Positions 16,678 through 26,331 of a stretch of 64,000 nt of DNA are shown one piece after another (the stretch's first letter is position 1; the number at the start of each line of letters is the position of its first letter). The translations under genes and the position numbers were made by a program. This DNA is from Nodularia spumigena CCY9414 (GTDB taxonomy: Bacteria > Cyanobacteriota > Cyanobacteriia > Cyanobacteriales > Nostocaceae), in the NCBI RefSeq assembly GCF_000340565.2, contig NZ_CP007203.1, positions 2,572,056-2,636,055 on the forward strand, written 5' to 3'. The notes below the pieces were generated by a model. It searched no databases. It was not told the origin of the DNA and saw only the letters and a program-made list of their open reading frames with translations.

Positions 16678-19600
16678 CTAAATTGCTCCTACAGCTTTAC
16701 CGTTTTTCAAATTTACAGAAGGCTGTATTTGCTTCGGTATCAAGAACTTACCAAATTGAGCATACAAAGCAGGTAAAACCAACAAAGTTAAAGCCGTAGA
16801 AGTAAACAAACCACCCAAAACAACCACAGCCAAAGGCTGCAAAATTTCCTTACCAGCACCCGTCCCCACCACCAAAGGAACCATTCCCAAAGCCGAAGTT
16901 AAAGCCGTCATTAAAATCGCCACTAAACGCTCCATAGAACCCTGAAAAATCACCTCCTTTAAAGGCATTCCCTCCGCCAACTTGTGATTATAATTATCTA
17001 CTAATAACAAACCGTTACGTGTAGCCACCCCAAACAAAGTAATAAACCCCACCAACGAAGCCACAGAAATAATTCCCCCTCCCAGCGCAATAGAAAAGAT
17101 ACCCCCCACCAGTGCGAGAGGTAAATTAACCATAATCATTAACATAGCCGCAACAGACTTAACAGCAAAATACATTAAAACTGCGATCGCCACAAATGCT
17201 ATGCCCCCAAATAACAGTAGATTTGCGGTGGCGCGTTGTTCTGATTCAAACTGTCCGCCGTATTGGATAAAGTAACCTGTGGGTAACTGTATTGACTGAC
17301 TGATTTTGGTTTGAATTTCATCTACCACAGAACCTAAATCTCGACCAGAAACATTTGCAGATACAACTATCAAACGTGAAACATTTTCGCGGTTAATCGT
17401 ATTCGGTCCAGTTCCATAGTTTATACTGGCGACTTGAGCGAGGGGGATTTTTTGACCTGTGGGAGTATCTACTAATAAGTTACGAATAATGTCTAAATTA
17501 TTGCGTGATTCCGGCTGTAACCACACCACCAAATCAAATAATTGTTGTCCTTCCAGCACTTGAGAAACAACTCGCCCATTCAGTGCTGTTTCTAGAGTAT
17601 GACTCAAGTTACCTACAGTTAAACCATAACGGGCTGCGGCTTCTCTGCTAAATTTAATTTGTACCTGTCGAATGGGGACTTGGGGTTCGAGTTGTAAATC
17701 TACCAGTCCCGGAACATCCCCCATAACATCCTCAATTTCTGACCCCAAACGGCGTAATTCTGGTAAATCAGGGCCAAATATTTTCACTGCGATCGCACTT
17801 CTTACTCCTGATAATACCTCATCCATGCGATGGGAAATAAAACCGCCAATACTGGGCGCAACTCCGGGTATTTTAGCAAACTCAGCGCGTAGCTTCTCAA
17901 TACTCGCTTCTCGATTCTGCAAACCTTCTGCACTCAATTCCACATCTAAGTGACCCAAATTCACCCCCCCAGCATCTGCATCACCAGGGGCGCGTCCAGA
18001 CCTTAACTGCACAGTTTTAAATCGTTTGTCGTCCTTGAGTGCATCCTGCAAAGCAAATCCCACTTGATTTGTCGCATCTAGAGAACTTCCAGGATAAAGC
18101 ACCATTGCATTGACTAAAGATGATTCCTGAAACTCAGGTAAAAATACCCGTCCCAAAGTCGGCAAAATTACCAAAGAGGCAATTAAGGAAGCTGTAGCTA
18201 CAACTAAAATAACTTTGGGAAAACCCGTAGCAAAACTGAGGAGAGGACGATAAAGGCGCTGGGTTAAAGCACTTACCCAAGTATCATCTGTGGGTAGTTG
18301 TCGATTTGCGAGTAAAATCGCGCACAGTGCTGGGGATAGAGTCATAGCCACGAAAGTTGAAGCAAAAATTGACACCAAATAGGCGACACCCATCGGCGCA
18401 AATATCCGACCTTCCACACCTGTGAGGGTGAAAATGGGTGCAAAGACAACGCCGATAATTACTGTAGAAAAAATTACGCTGACTCTCACAGCCACAGAGG
18501 TATCATAAACCACCTTAAAAGGATGCACCGGATTTTTGGCTGCTTGGTTCTGTCTTAGTCCCCGATAACAATTTTCCATGTCCACAATGGAGTCATCGAC
18601 TACCGAACCAATAGCTACGGCTAAACCTCCCAGAGTCATGGTATTAATACCCTGACCAAACCAGCCGAGAATCATCATCCCAATTAATACTGATAGAGGA
18701 ATGGCGCTTAAGGTAATGATGGCGGTGCGCCAGTTCATCAAAAACATTAACAGGATAATGCAGACGATAATTATCCCATCTCTGAGGGAACTGGTAACAT
18801 TTTGGATAGCAGCTGTAATAAAGTTTTCTTGGCGAAAGGTTTCTGTAACTGTGACATCTGCGGGTAAGCCAGCTTTCACTTCTGACATCGCCTGTTCGAT
18901 GGCTTTAGTAACTGTGGGTGTATCGTTTTGCGGTTGTTTGTTAATGAGAACTACAACGGCTGGCTGACCATCCAAGCTACCATCCCCACGCTTTAAACCT
19001 GCACCAATGCGGACATCTGCCACATCTTGCAGTAACACAGGTGTATTATTACGAGAAGTTATAGCTGATTTCCCTAGTTCTTCAATAGACTCAATCCGCC
19101 CCAAGCCACGAATAATTAGCTCTTGGTCTGGATTTATCAAAAAACCCCCCGCAGCGTTAACGTTAGCTTCTCTAGTGGCGGCTGTGACTTCATCTAGGGT
19201 GACGTTAAAGGCTTGCAGTTTGGCAGGATTTACTAAAACCTGATATTGACGCACATCACCACCATAAGCAATTACTTGAGAAACACCGGGTACAGCTAGC
19301 AGCCGATTGGTAATATCTCTGTCTACTAAGCGCCGCACTTCCATGAGTGGGAGAGTTTCTGAGGTGAAGGCGTACTGTAAAACTGTGGCGATGGGGGAAG
19401 TAATGGGGGAAATTTGCGGGTTTTCTATACCTTCTGGTAGTTTTTGTTGTGCTTGTTGTAACCTTTCTGTTATTAGTTGTCTGGCTTGATAAACGTCTGT
19501 GTTCCAGTTGAAGATGACTTTGACGACGGATATTCCTACGGCTGAGGCGGAACGGACGGTTTCTACTCCTGGTGTACCGTTGACTGCGCTTTCAATTGGT

Positions 19601-19800
19601 AGGGTAATTAGGGTTTCTATTTCTTCGGGTGCTAGTCCTGGGGCTTCTGTTTGAATTTCTACTTGGGGTGGGGCGAAGTCGGGGAGGACATCTAGGGGCA
19701 TCTGGGTGATGTTATATACTCCTAAGCAGGTGATGATGATGGCGCTGAGGACTACTATCCAGCGTTGGATTATTGACCATTTGAGGATTGTGTTTAGCAT
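16678..19800 (-). CDS. CusA/CzcA-type heavy-metal RND efflux pump
   Basis: The 1040-residue inner-membrane pump of the HME-RND family exports metal cations using proton flow. Twelve membrane segments are placed as in RND pumps: one at residues 12-30, groups near 340-550, and 870-1020. The stretch GSVVDDSIVDMEN in membrane segment 4 carries the acidic residues typical of metal-transporting RND proteins. Two large periplasmic loops are present. Length is normal for the family (1020-1060). It is encoded between the adaptor (63 bases upstream) and the lipoprotein, all on the minus strand. Metal choice (Cu/Ag, Ni/Co, Zn/Cd) cannot be set by eye. No outer-membrane channel gene is in the cluster. 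Confidence 0.92.
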   Translation of the reverse strand: MLNTILKWSIIQRWIVVLSAIIITCLGVYNITQMPLDVLPDFAPPQVEIQTEAPGLAPEEIETLITLPIESAVNGTPGVETVRSASAVGISVVKVIFNWNTDVYQARQLITERLQQAQQKLPEGIENPQISPITSPIATVLQYAFTSETLPLMEVRRLVDRDITNRLLAVPGVSQVIAYGGDVRQYQVLVNPAKLQAFNVTLDEVTAATREANVNAAGGFLINPDQELIIRGLGRIESIEELGKSAITSRNNTPVLLQDVADVRIGAGLKRGDGSLDGQPAVVVLINKQPQNDTPTVTKAIEQAMSEVKAGLPADVTVTETFRQENFITAAIQNVTSSLRDGIIIVCIILLMFLMNWRTAIITLSAIPLSVLIGMMILGWFGQGINTMTLGGLAVAIGSVVDDSIVDMENCYRGLRQNQAAKNPVHPFKVVYDTSVAVRVSVIFSTVIIGVVFAPIFTLTGVEGRIFAPMGVAYLVSIFASTFVAMTLSPALCAILLANRQLPTDDTWVSALTQRLYRPLLSFATGFPKVILVVATASLIASLVILPTLGRVFLPEFQESSLVNAMVLYPGSSLDATNQVGFALQDALKDDKRFKTVQLRSGRAPGDADAGGVNLGHLDVELSAEGLQNREASIEKLRAEFAKIPGVAPSIGGFISHRMDEVLSGVRSAIAVKIFGPDLPELRRLGSEIEDVMGDVPGLVDLQLEPQVPIRQVQIKFSREAAARYGLTVGNLSHTLETALNGRVVSQVLEGQQLFDLVVWLQPESRNNLDIIRNLLVDTPTGQKIPLAQVASINYGTGPNTINRENVSRLIVVSANVSGRDLGSVVDEIQTKISQSIQLPTGYFIQYGGQFESEQRATANLLLFGGIAFVAIAVLMYFAVKSVAAMLMIMVNLPLALVGGIFSIALGGGIISVASLVGFITLFGVATRNGLLLVDNYNHKLAEGMPLKEVIFQGSMERLVAILMTALTSALGMVPLVVGTGAGKEILQPLAVVVLGGLFTSTALTLLVLPALYAQFGKFLIPKQIQPSVNLKNGKAVGAI

Positions 19801-19863
19801 GGAGGTGGAGGAGGATTTTTAACGCAAAGGGGCGCGGAGGTTAGCGCAAAGGTACGCGGAGGG

Positions 19864-21417
19864 TTATTTGGTGTGGTGAGGAGTTTTTTGGTCTATGTGG
19901 GGTTTCGATTGGCGGTGGTGTGTCCAGACGGCTCCTGTGATGAAGGCTAAACAGGCGATCGCACTTCCACTAATTCCTATCAGCCACGGTGGTAAACTTG
20001 ATGTTGTGATCACGGGTGTGTGTTCTTGTTCTGGTGTTGTGGTTGGATTTCCACTCCGCAAGGTTTGAGCATACAGTTGGGGCGCACGTTGAGTTACTAT
20101 TAAGTCTCCCTCGAATAAGCCTGTTTTGACTTCTACCATGTCGCCGGAGGTTTGACTCAAGGTGACTTCTACTGGTTGATAGGCGTTACCGTTTTTTATG
20201 TATACTTGTTTGATATTATTGGCTTCTACTACAGCTGAACTGGGTATGGTTAAGATGGGTGCAGATGTTTCGTCAGTGAGAACTTCTAATTCTGCAAACA
20301 TCCCTGGTTTCAGGATTCCTCCTGGGTTACTAATTTCAGCTTTCACGGGGATAACTCGCGTTTGACCTCCGACTACAGACCCAATGACGGTAATACGTCC
20401 AGTAAATGTCCGGTCAGGTAAAGAAGCAATTCTGACTAATATCTGTTGTCCGCTTCTGACTCGCTCTAAATCTTTTTCATATATATTAGCTGTGGCAAAT
20501 ACCCGACTATCGTTAACAATGGTCATCAGTTTGTCCCCTGCGTCCTGGAAGGATTGACCAAGGGTAACTTCCCGGTTTGCAACCGTACCGGAAATTGGGG
20601 CTGTAATTGTGACTAATCCTTTAGCATTACCACGAATACCTAATTGTTGCAGCCGAGTTTCATAAATATTATTACTGAGACTCACTCGTGATTTAGCTAC
20701 TTCCACAGCAGCTTGGGCGCGTTGGACTTGATTTTGAGCCGCAATCACATCACGACTGCTGTTAGCTGTAGCTAGTTGTGATTTAGCTTGAGCGAGTTGA
20801 GTTTGGGACTCTAAAGCATTACGCTGTGGTAAAGCTCCCGCATCAGCTAATTCTTGGTCTTTGCTGTACTTTTCTTGAGCAAAAGCGATTTGAGTTTGGG
20901 CTTCGGCGATTTCGGCAGCAGAAATTTCTTGAAAGCGATGATAATTTTGTTGAGCCAATTTTAAATCAGCTTGGGCTTGTTGTAATTCCGCCCGACCTTG
21001 TGCCAATTTTTCCTCAGACTCCACCCGCAGCGATACCAACTCAGGACTAGACACCACAGCCACAGGTTGACCACGTTTAACCACAGTCCCAGGTTCAACC
21101 AATAACTCTACCACTTTCGCCCCAGCAATAGGAGTAGTCACTTGGGCTTCTTGACTAGGTAAAGTTTCTATCTGTCCAGTGGATTTAATACTCACAGCTA
21201 ATGGCTGGCGTTTCACTGGTTCAACTTTAATACCTAGCCGTTGAGAAGTTTGAGCATCAACTTGAATTGGAGTCACAGAAGGAGTAGCATCACCTCCACT
21301 ATGAAACTCATCACCATGTCCAGGATGAGCAACTACTACTAGAGGATTAGCCAATAAAAACAGACTCAGCACCGCTAAAAATGCTGGGGAACGCAGAGAA
21401 TTAGGCATCGCAATCAA
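19864..21417 (-). CDS. RND periplasmic adaptor (HlyD/CusB family)
   Basis: The 517-residue membrane-fusion protein joins the inner-membrane pump to an outer-membrane channel. It has a signal peptide (about residues 1-30) followed by a His-containing segment (HPGHGDEFHSGGD), a lipoyl-like half domain (TTPIAGAKVVELLVEPG), and a long coiled coil (about 130-250) rich in Ala/Gln. The second half motif (ITAPISGTVANREVTLG) and beta-barrel domains follow. A C-terminal hydrophobic segment (about 480-500) ahead of the HRQSKPHID tail is unusual for the family. It is encoded directly upstream of the pump. Confidence 0.9.
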   Translation of the reverse strand: MIAMPNSLRSPAFLAVLSLFLLANPLVVVAHPGHGDEFHSGGDATPSVTPIQVDAQTSQRLGIKVEPVKRQPLAVSIKSTGQIETLPSQEAQVTTPIAGAKVVELLVEPGTVVKRGQPVAVVSSPELVSLRVESEEKLAQGRAELQQAQADLKLAQQNYHRFQEISAAEIAEAQTQIAFAQEKYSKDQELADAGALPQRNALESQTQLAQAKSQLATANSSRDVIAAQNQVQRAQAAVEVAKSRVSLSNNIYETRLQQLGIRGNAKGLVTITAPISGTVANREVTLGQSFQDAGDKLMTIVNDSRVFATANIYEKDLERVRSGQQILVRIASLPDRTFTGRITVIGSVVGGQTRVIPVKAEISNPGGILKPGMFAELEVLTDETSAPILTIPSSAVVEANNIKQVYIKNGNAYQPVEVTLSQTSGDMVEVKTGLFEGDLIVTQRAPQLYAQTLRSGNPTTTPEQEHTPVITTSSLPPWLIGISGSAIACLAFITGAVWTHHRQSKPHIDQKTPHHTK

Positions 21418-21433
21418 AAATCCTTACACCACG

Positions 21434-21525
21434 TCTTACTTACTTCTTACTTCTTACTTCTTACTTCTTACTTCTTACTTCTTACTTCTTACTTCTTACT
21501 TCTTACTTCTTACTTCTTTCTTCTT
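21434..21525. repeat. heptanucleotide tandem array (CTTACTT/TTCTTAC)
   Basis: About twelve 7-base units of TTCTTAC run head to tail, degrading into TTCTTTC at the right end. The array lies 17 bases upstream of the adaptor gene start and in the gap after the DUF305 gene. Such short tandemly repeated heptamers are typical of heterocystous cyanobacteria. Confidence 0.9.
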
Positions 21526-21573
21526 TCTTCTTCCTTTGTGACCTTTGCGTACTTTGCGGTTCGTTCCTCATAA

Positions 21574-22260
21574 TTACTTCTGATACCAAGCTTGTCGCCA
21601 CTGCTTCATTTGATTAATTTCCGTTTCTTGCGCCTGAATAATCTCCTCAGCCAATTTCTTCATTTCCCGACGCTGAGACTTCTGCAAAACATCTTGAGCC
21701 ATAACTAAAGCCCCTTCATGGTGAGGAATCATCCCATTAATAAAGCGCAAATCAAACTCAGCATCAGCCGCACCCAAATCCATGCTCATCATCATGGCTT
21801 GCTTTTGCTCAGGAGTCATCTCCATCATGTTACCCATTTCGCCATGATGAGCCATTGCTTTATCCCCAGCATTAGGATACCAAGCTGAACGCCACTGCTG
21901 CATCTGAGCAATTTCCTGATTTTGGGCTTTAATGATTTCGTCTGCTAGCTCCTTAATTTCAGGACGTTGTGATTTTTCCTGAGCTTCCTGAGCCATAACC
22001 ACCGCCCCTTGATGGTGAACAATCATCCCATCAATGAACCGTAAATCATAGCTAGCATCGGCTGGCCCTAAATCCATTGAGTGATTCATACCACCGTGCT
22101 GCATTTGCTGGCTGTCGCTTGTTTCGGTTACAGTTGTATTTGGGTTGTTGGCATTTTCGGAACTCGTTGTAGAACAAGCCGTCAAAACTCCGCCAGATAA
22201 AGATGTCAACACGACAAAGCTCAACGCCAGAAATTTATTTTTCACAGATAAAATTTGCAT
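21574..22260 (-). CDS. tandem DUF305 lipoprotein
   Basis: The 228-residue exported protein has a lipoprotein signal ending at Cys29 (GVLTAC) and two DUF305 copies at about residues 60-130 and 150-225. Each copy has a DLRFIDGMIVHHQGA or DLRFINGMIPHHEGA motif with a His-His pair and several Met residues, suiting a copper or other metal-binding role. DUF305 proteins are commonly encoded near copper resistance genes. The start is uncertain: ATGs at 22269 and 22260 are both in frame. The latter is preferred because GGATGAG lies 8 bases upstream and the signal is cleaner. A MerR-type dyad lies 43 bases upstream. Confidence 0.85.
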   Translation of the reverse strand: MQILSVKNKFLALSFVVLTSLSGGVLTACSTTSSENANNPNTTVTETSDSQQMQHGGMNHSMDLGPADASYDLRFIDGMIVHHQGAVVMAQEAQEKSQRPEIKELADEIIKAQNQEIAQMQQWRSAWYPNAGDKAMAHHGEMGNMMEMTPEQKQAMMMSMDLGAADAEFDLRFINGMIPHHEGALVMAQDVLQKSQRREMKKLAEEIIQAQETEINQMKQWRQAWYQK

Positions 22261-22287
22261 AACTCTCATCCACAAGACATAACTCCG

Positions 22288-22324
22288 ATTATATGATCAA
22301 CTCTCTAGTTAACTAGACAGTCAA
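22288..22324 (-). promoter_or_regulatory. MerR-type dyad in the DUF305 gene promoter
   Basis: The palindrome TCTAGTTAACTAGA lies at 22304-22317. On the minus strand TTGACT (22319-22324) is a good -35 box just before the dyad, and TATAAT lies at 22288-22293. The dyad layout resembles MerR/SoxR/CueR operators, although the -35 to TATAAT distance (25 bases) is long; at the usual 19-20 bases the -10 box is poor. Confidence 0.5.
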
Positions 22325-22335
22325 GCTGTGCAGTG

Positions 22336-22527
22336 ATGTTTAACCCACTATTGAGCATGGCAGACAAAGATGAAACCAGGATGAAATGCTGCTATTCCCT
22401 AATTACAATAGAAGATAAACATCGCCTCAAGGTGATTGGGCATTTATTCCCCAAAAGTGCTAAACCAGCCACAGTGGAGCGAATTATTGTTTTCTTAGTG
22501 GGTGCAGACATATTTTCTACTCCTTGA
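22336..22527 (+). CDS. possible small ORF between two dyads
   Basis: A 63-codon frame (start ATG 22336 or 22357) ends with IVFLVGADIFSTP and includes EDKHRLKVIGHLFPKSAKP. It is transcribed away from the efflux cluster and lies exactly between the two MerR-type dyads. No family is recognised and the ribosome binding site is weak. It may be a genuine short protein or chance. Confidence 0.3.
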   Translation: MFNPLLSMADKDETRMKCCYSLITIEDKHRLKVIGHLFPKSAKPATVERIIVFLVGADIFSTP

Positions 22528-22551
22528 TTAATTTTTTGATATCCTGAATCT

Positions 22552-22583
22552 ATTTTAAAGTCTCTAGTCAACTAGAGAGTCAA
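22552..22583 (-). promoter_or_regulatory. MerR-type promoter with 20-bp spacer
   Basis: On the minus strand TTGACT (22578-22583) and TAAAAT (22552-22557) are separated by 20 bases, the long spacing typical of MerR-regulated promoters. The spacer holds the perfect dyad TCTCTAGT-CA-ACTAGAGA (22561-22578). It points toward the DUF305 and efflux genes, antisense to the small ORF. Confidence 0.6.
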
Positions 22584-22744
22584 GGGATTCATAAAACTTT
22601 TTTCTTAACACTCAAGACGCTAACCCCAAAGATACATATAAACTCTCTATCATTTGCTAGAGGCGGAAGTAATTACATTTATTTATACTTTCAGTGATAT
22701 TTATCACTCATTAACCTCATCCCATTACACACTTGCCTAAAGCT

Positions 22745-23872
22745 ATGCAAGGTTTTCGTCTAGGTTCTATTTTCGGATTTGAAATCCGAGTAGACTTATC
22801 TTGGTTCTTAATTTTCTTCCTCGTCCTGTGGACTTTAAGCGCGGGTATCTTCCCCACCAGCTATCCAGGATTTGGTAATGCTACTTATTTTGGCATGGGT
22901 ATAGTGGCAACACTACTATTTTTTGCCTCGCTGCTGGCACATGAACTTTCTCACACCTTTGTAGCCAGAGCTAAAGGAATTCCCGTCGAAGGTATCACCC
23001 TCTTTATTTTTGGTGGAGTTTCACGGACTCGTATGGATGCCGAAACTCCTGGGGATGAGTTCCAAATAGCTGGGGTGGGGCCTCTTGTGAGTTTGCTGCT
23101 GGCTGGCTTTTTTGGCTTGATTTGGTATGTGGGCATAAATGCTGGCTGGAGTGTAGTCTTCACAGGTATTTTTGCTTACCTGGCTGTGATTAATCTGGCT
23201 TTGGCTATCTTCAATATGCTCCCAGGTTTTCCCTTAGATGGCGGTCGTGTTTTTCGTTCGATGATCTGGAAGTATACTGGTAATATCAAAAAAGCCACAA
23301 AAATCGCTTCTACAGGGGGAAAATGGCTAGCTTATTTGTTAATTGCCTTCGGTGCTTTGGAGATGTTTGCTGGCGCGATTTTAGGCGGACTGTGGCTGAT
23401 TCTCATTGGTTGGTTCTTGTACAACGCCGCAGAAACTAGCTATGAGGAGCTTTTGCTTCGCACCAGTTTAAAAGGGGTAAAGGCGCGAGAAATCATGACT
23501 CCTCATCCTGAAACTGTCAGTCCTGAGATGAACCTCCAAGAGCTAGTTGATACATATTTTCTGAGTCGTCGCTATCATTCGTTTCCAGTCACACAAGACA
23601 GTCATCCTGTAGGCATTATTACCTTAAATCAGGTCAAGGATATTCCCAGAGAAGAATGGAAATATCGCACTGTCAAAGATACAATGATTCCTGTGGAAAA
23701 CCGTGTTACTGCCCGTCCAGAAGAACAGATGTCTCAAGTATTGCAAAAAATGCAAGATTCAGGTGTCCGCCGTGTACTGGTAATTCAAAACGACTTACTC
23801 AGAGGTATCATTACTGCCCATGATTTGGCTAACTGGTTGCAAAGACAACGAGATTTAGATCAGGTTACTTAA
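22745..23872 (+). CDS. site-2 protease (M50) with CBS domains
   Basis: The 375-residue intramembrane metalloprotease carries the zinc motif HELSH at residues 66-70 in a membrane segment and the second ligand Asp165 in NMLPGFPLDGG. About six membrane segments cover residues 10-235. Two CBS domains (about 245-370; EIMTPHPETVS and DTMIPVENRV) follow and probably sense adenine nucleotides. Such SpoIVFB-like proteases release anti-sigma factors or regulators from membranes. Substrates are unknown. A TTG four codons upstream is also in frame; the ATG preceding QGFRLGS is preferred. Confidence 0.92.
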   Translation: MQGFRLGSIFGFEIRVDLSWFLIFFLVLWTLSAGIFPTSYPGFGNATYFGMGIVATLLFFASLLAHELSHTFVARAKGIPVEGITLFIFGGVSRTRMDAETPGDEFQIAGVGPLVSLLLAGFFGLIWYVGINAGWSVVFTGIFAYLAVINLALAIFNMLPGFPLDGGRVFRSMIWKYTGNIKKATKIASTGGKWLAYLLIAFGALEMFAGAILGGLWLILIGWFLYNAAETSYEELLLRTSLKGVKAREIMTPHPETVSPEMNLQELVDTYFLSRRYHSFPVTQDSHPVGIITLNQVKDIPREEWKYRTVKDTMIPVENRVTARPEEQMSQVLQKMQDSGVRRVLVIQNDLLRGIITAHDLANWLQRQRDLDQVT

Positions 23873-23920
23873 CGATTAATTCACTGAAAATTAAGCATAG
23901 AAATGGAAATAATCAATACC

Positions 23921-24310
23921 TTATTTAAAGAGGCTATTTGGCGAAAACTTTCCATTTTTAGGTGAATATTCGGGGCAATCCTTCGCTTCTTCAGTGAGGA
24001 CAATAGAAGGTTGTACTGCACATTTGAGATAATGATTATTTGAATAAAAGCGACAATTTTTACACGGAACTTTATGTGAACCATTGACAGTAAAAACCAT
24101 TTTATTGTCTAAAAGAGTGCGAACTTTTTGCAAAAGGAGGAAAAAAACTACCCAACTGAATAGCAAGGCTACGGGAGATAAAGTTAAAGCTATATCCGGA
24201 ATATCTAAGCCATCTTGTTGCATTTGCTCTGGTTTCACTTCACTAATAGTGACTTGAGAAAAATTTCTATCTTCGGCTATTTTTTTTAGCAGAATTGGCT
24301 CAACAGACAT
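23921..24310 (-). CDS. conserved-looking small membrane protein with Cys cluster
   Basis: The 129-residue protein has one membrane segment (about 42-62; VALLFSWVVFFLLL) followed by a short soluble tail with four Cys: CKNC, then C and C about 15 residues apart (YLKCAVQP, AKDCPEY). The arrangement suggests a small metal or Fe-S site. I believe similar proteins occur widely in cyanobacteria but have no function to assign. It is convergent with the site-2 protease gene. Confidence 0.7.
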   Translation of the reverse strand: MSVEPILLKKIAEDRNFSQVTISEVKPEQMQQDGLDIPDIALTLSPVALLFSWVVFFLLLQKVRTLLDNKMVFTVNGSHKVPCKNCRFYSNNHYLKCAVQPSIVLTEEAKDCPEYSPKNGKFSPNSLFK

Positions 24311-24916
24311 CTTCTTTACCCTCAGCTATATACAATATGTTGATTTTTGATACAAAATTAATTGGTGATTTGAGAATAGCCATAAAATTTCATCGGCGTT
24401 TATCGGCGGTTAATAATTGATTGATTTGGAATTTTGCCAGAACTTTAGCTAGCAAATAAGGTTAAATTTTAAGAATAATAACTTCTCCAATTAAACCCAT
24501 TTTTTTTTGCAGGCTAAGTCCTTAAAAAAAAAGTCACTAGGGACATTAATCTGTTTACGTTTAACCTTTATCTAGCATAATTTTGCTCAAGTTTGTCATC
24601 CCTGAAAGATAGAAAATACAGTTATTATTTTTTCGTTAATCAATTTTATTGCTAGATATTGATTATGTTTTAATTATATATTTAGCAAAATAAAATTTAT
24701 CGTATATCTGTCGATAGTTTTGTTAATAACTTATAATTGTATACCCAAAGAAATATATTAATATATTGGCTTAAAGATGGAAGTTTTTATGTTAAAATTG
24801 CCCAGAAGAAAAGCTTTATTTTACTGAAAATATCAGGTTAAAAATATTTTATCTGGGTTTAAAGAAACAAAATTAGAATAAACTTTTGAACAATTAAGTA
24901 TTTTGAGGAAACCTTA
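24311..24916. other. 606-bp AT-rich intergenic region
   Basis: This is strongly AT-rich spacer between divergent genes. No ORF, RNA gene or repeat was recognised. The last 40 bases hold the likely ribosome binding site (TTGAGGAAACC) of the next gene. Confidence 0.6.
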
Positions 24917-25267
24917 ATGTTAAACCTTCTTCTCACTTGGTTAGTGACTACAATCAGCTTTTTAATTATTTCTAGACTACCGATAGGCATTGAAATTGAT
25001 AGTTTGGGGAAAGCAGCCATTTCTGCGGCTGTTTTCGGAGTATTGAATGCAATTTTGCTGCCAATTCTCAGTTTAGTTACATTACCCGCGATTATTCTGA
25101 GCTTTGGATTATTTTTCTTTGTGTTGAATGCGCTTATTTTTGCTCTGGCTGCTTATTTAGTTCCGGGGTTTTCTCTGAGATGGGGCTTTTGGAGTGCATT
25201 GATTGGTTCTATTGCTTTAGCGATTGTTAATTCTATTCTCCTGTCTATTGTCAGAACAGGGGTATAA
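24917..25267 (+). CDS. YvlD/phage-holin-family-IV-like membrane protein
   Basis: The 116-residue protein consists of four hydrophobic segments separated by very short loops, with RLPIGIEIDSLGKAAISAAVFGVLNAI in the first half (quoted only to residue level; key residues GIE, NAI) and YLVPGFSLRWGFWSALIGS near the end. This is the pattern of the small four-helix family known as YvlD or mycobacterial phage-holin family IV. Its function is unknown, and the holin name is historical. AGGAAACC lies 8 bases upstream of the ATG. The next gene, sodA, begins 71 bases downstream on the same strand. Confidence 0.8.
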   Translation: MLNLLLTWLVTTISFLIISRLPIGIEIDSLGKAAISAAVFGVLNAILLPILSLVTLPAIILSFGLFFFVLNALIFALAAYLVPGFSLRWGFWSALIGSIALAIVNSILLSIVRTGV

Positions 25268-25338
25268 AAAAATCTGGCTAAATAACAGCAAGATTTGACT
25301 TTTTTATAATACAAATATTCAGGGTGGTGTGAATAGTT

Positions 25339-26133
25339 ATGTCCAAATTTATCCGAGAAAAAATTGCCTTTGTACTTACAGGAATGCTGCTGGCGATGAT
25401 GCTAATTTCTTGTCAACCAGTACCCGTAGCTGAATCACAATCTCCTCAAGGAACTCCCATTGCTGCAACGTTTCCCCCCGTAGCTTCTCCTGATGGGGAA
25501 CTGAGTGCTAGTCCAGCCAAGCTACCACTATTACCCTATGATTATGCGGCGCTAGGAAAAGCTATTGATGCGGAAACGATGAAATTACATCATGACGGAC
25601 ATCATGCTAGTTATGTGAATAACCTTAATGATGCTCTCAAACAAGCGCCAGATTTGCAAAAAAATAGTGTTGAAGCTTTGCTGCGGGATTTAAATAATGT
25701 TCCGGAAAATATTCGCACAAAGGTACGCAATAACGGTGGTGGACATCTTAACCACACAATTTTTTGGCAAATTATGAGTCCTGAAGGTGGTGGAGAACCA
25801 ATAGAGGAAATTGCAGCCGAGATTAACCAAACTTTTGGCAGTTTTGAGGAGTTTAAAAAACAGTTTAACGCAGCTGGAGGCGATCGCTTCGGGAGTGGTT
25901 GGGTGTGGCTAGTGCGTAACCCCGCCGGAGAACTGCAAATCGTCACCACAGCTAATCAAGATAACCCGATTATGGATGGTGCATATCCGATTATGGGTAA
26001 TGATGTCTGGGAACACGCATATTACCTGAGATATCGCAACCGTCGGGCTGAGTATTTAAAGAATTGGTGGAATGTGGTGAATTGGCCGGAAGTTAACAAG
26101 CGATCGCTTGTTAACTTACAGAAAGGGACGTAA
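25339..26133 (+). CDS. sodA: manganese superoxide dismutase, membrane-anchored
   Basis: The 264-residue Mn-type superoxide dismutase dismutates superoxide to peroxide and oxygen. It carries an N-terminal lipoprotein-like signal (LAMMLISC, Cys25) and a Pro/Ser-rich linker to about residue 58, so it acts at a membrane outside the cytosol (periplasm or thylakoid lumen). Metal ligands are visible in [22 protein letters not shown] and [12 protein letters not shown]. The Mn form is favoured over Fe by GSGWVWLV and by TTANQDNPI. Membrane-bound MnSODs of this design are known in Anabaena. Its last part is duplicated at 28282-28471. Confidence 0.9.
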   Translation: MSKFIREKIAFVLTGMLLAMMLISCQPVPVAESQSPQGTPIAATFPPVASPDGELSASPAKLPLLPYDYAALGKAIDAETMKLHHDGHHASYVNNLNDALKQAPDLQKNSVEALLRDLNNVPENIRTKVRNNGGGHLNHTIFWQIMSPEGGGEPIEEIAAEINQTFGSFEEFKKQFNAAGGDRFGSGWVWLVRNPAGELQIVTTANQDNPIMDGAYPIMGNDVWEHAYYLRYRNRRAEYLKNWWNVVNWPEVNKRSLVNLQKGT

Positions 26134-26331
26134 GGTTAAGGTTTGTGGGAGAGTTGATGGTTTGGTGTAGAAAATCTTCAACACCATTGTCAATTACTTC
26201 TGTATCTCCCCAAGCCCCAAATAGGTTATACCATTTTGGATTTTAGATTTTGGATTCAAAATCCTCTTCTGTGTCCAGGTTTAGGGAATCTATCTGTCGC
26301 CATCATTTTTTGAATTGGTATTAGTTTCTGT

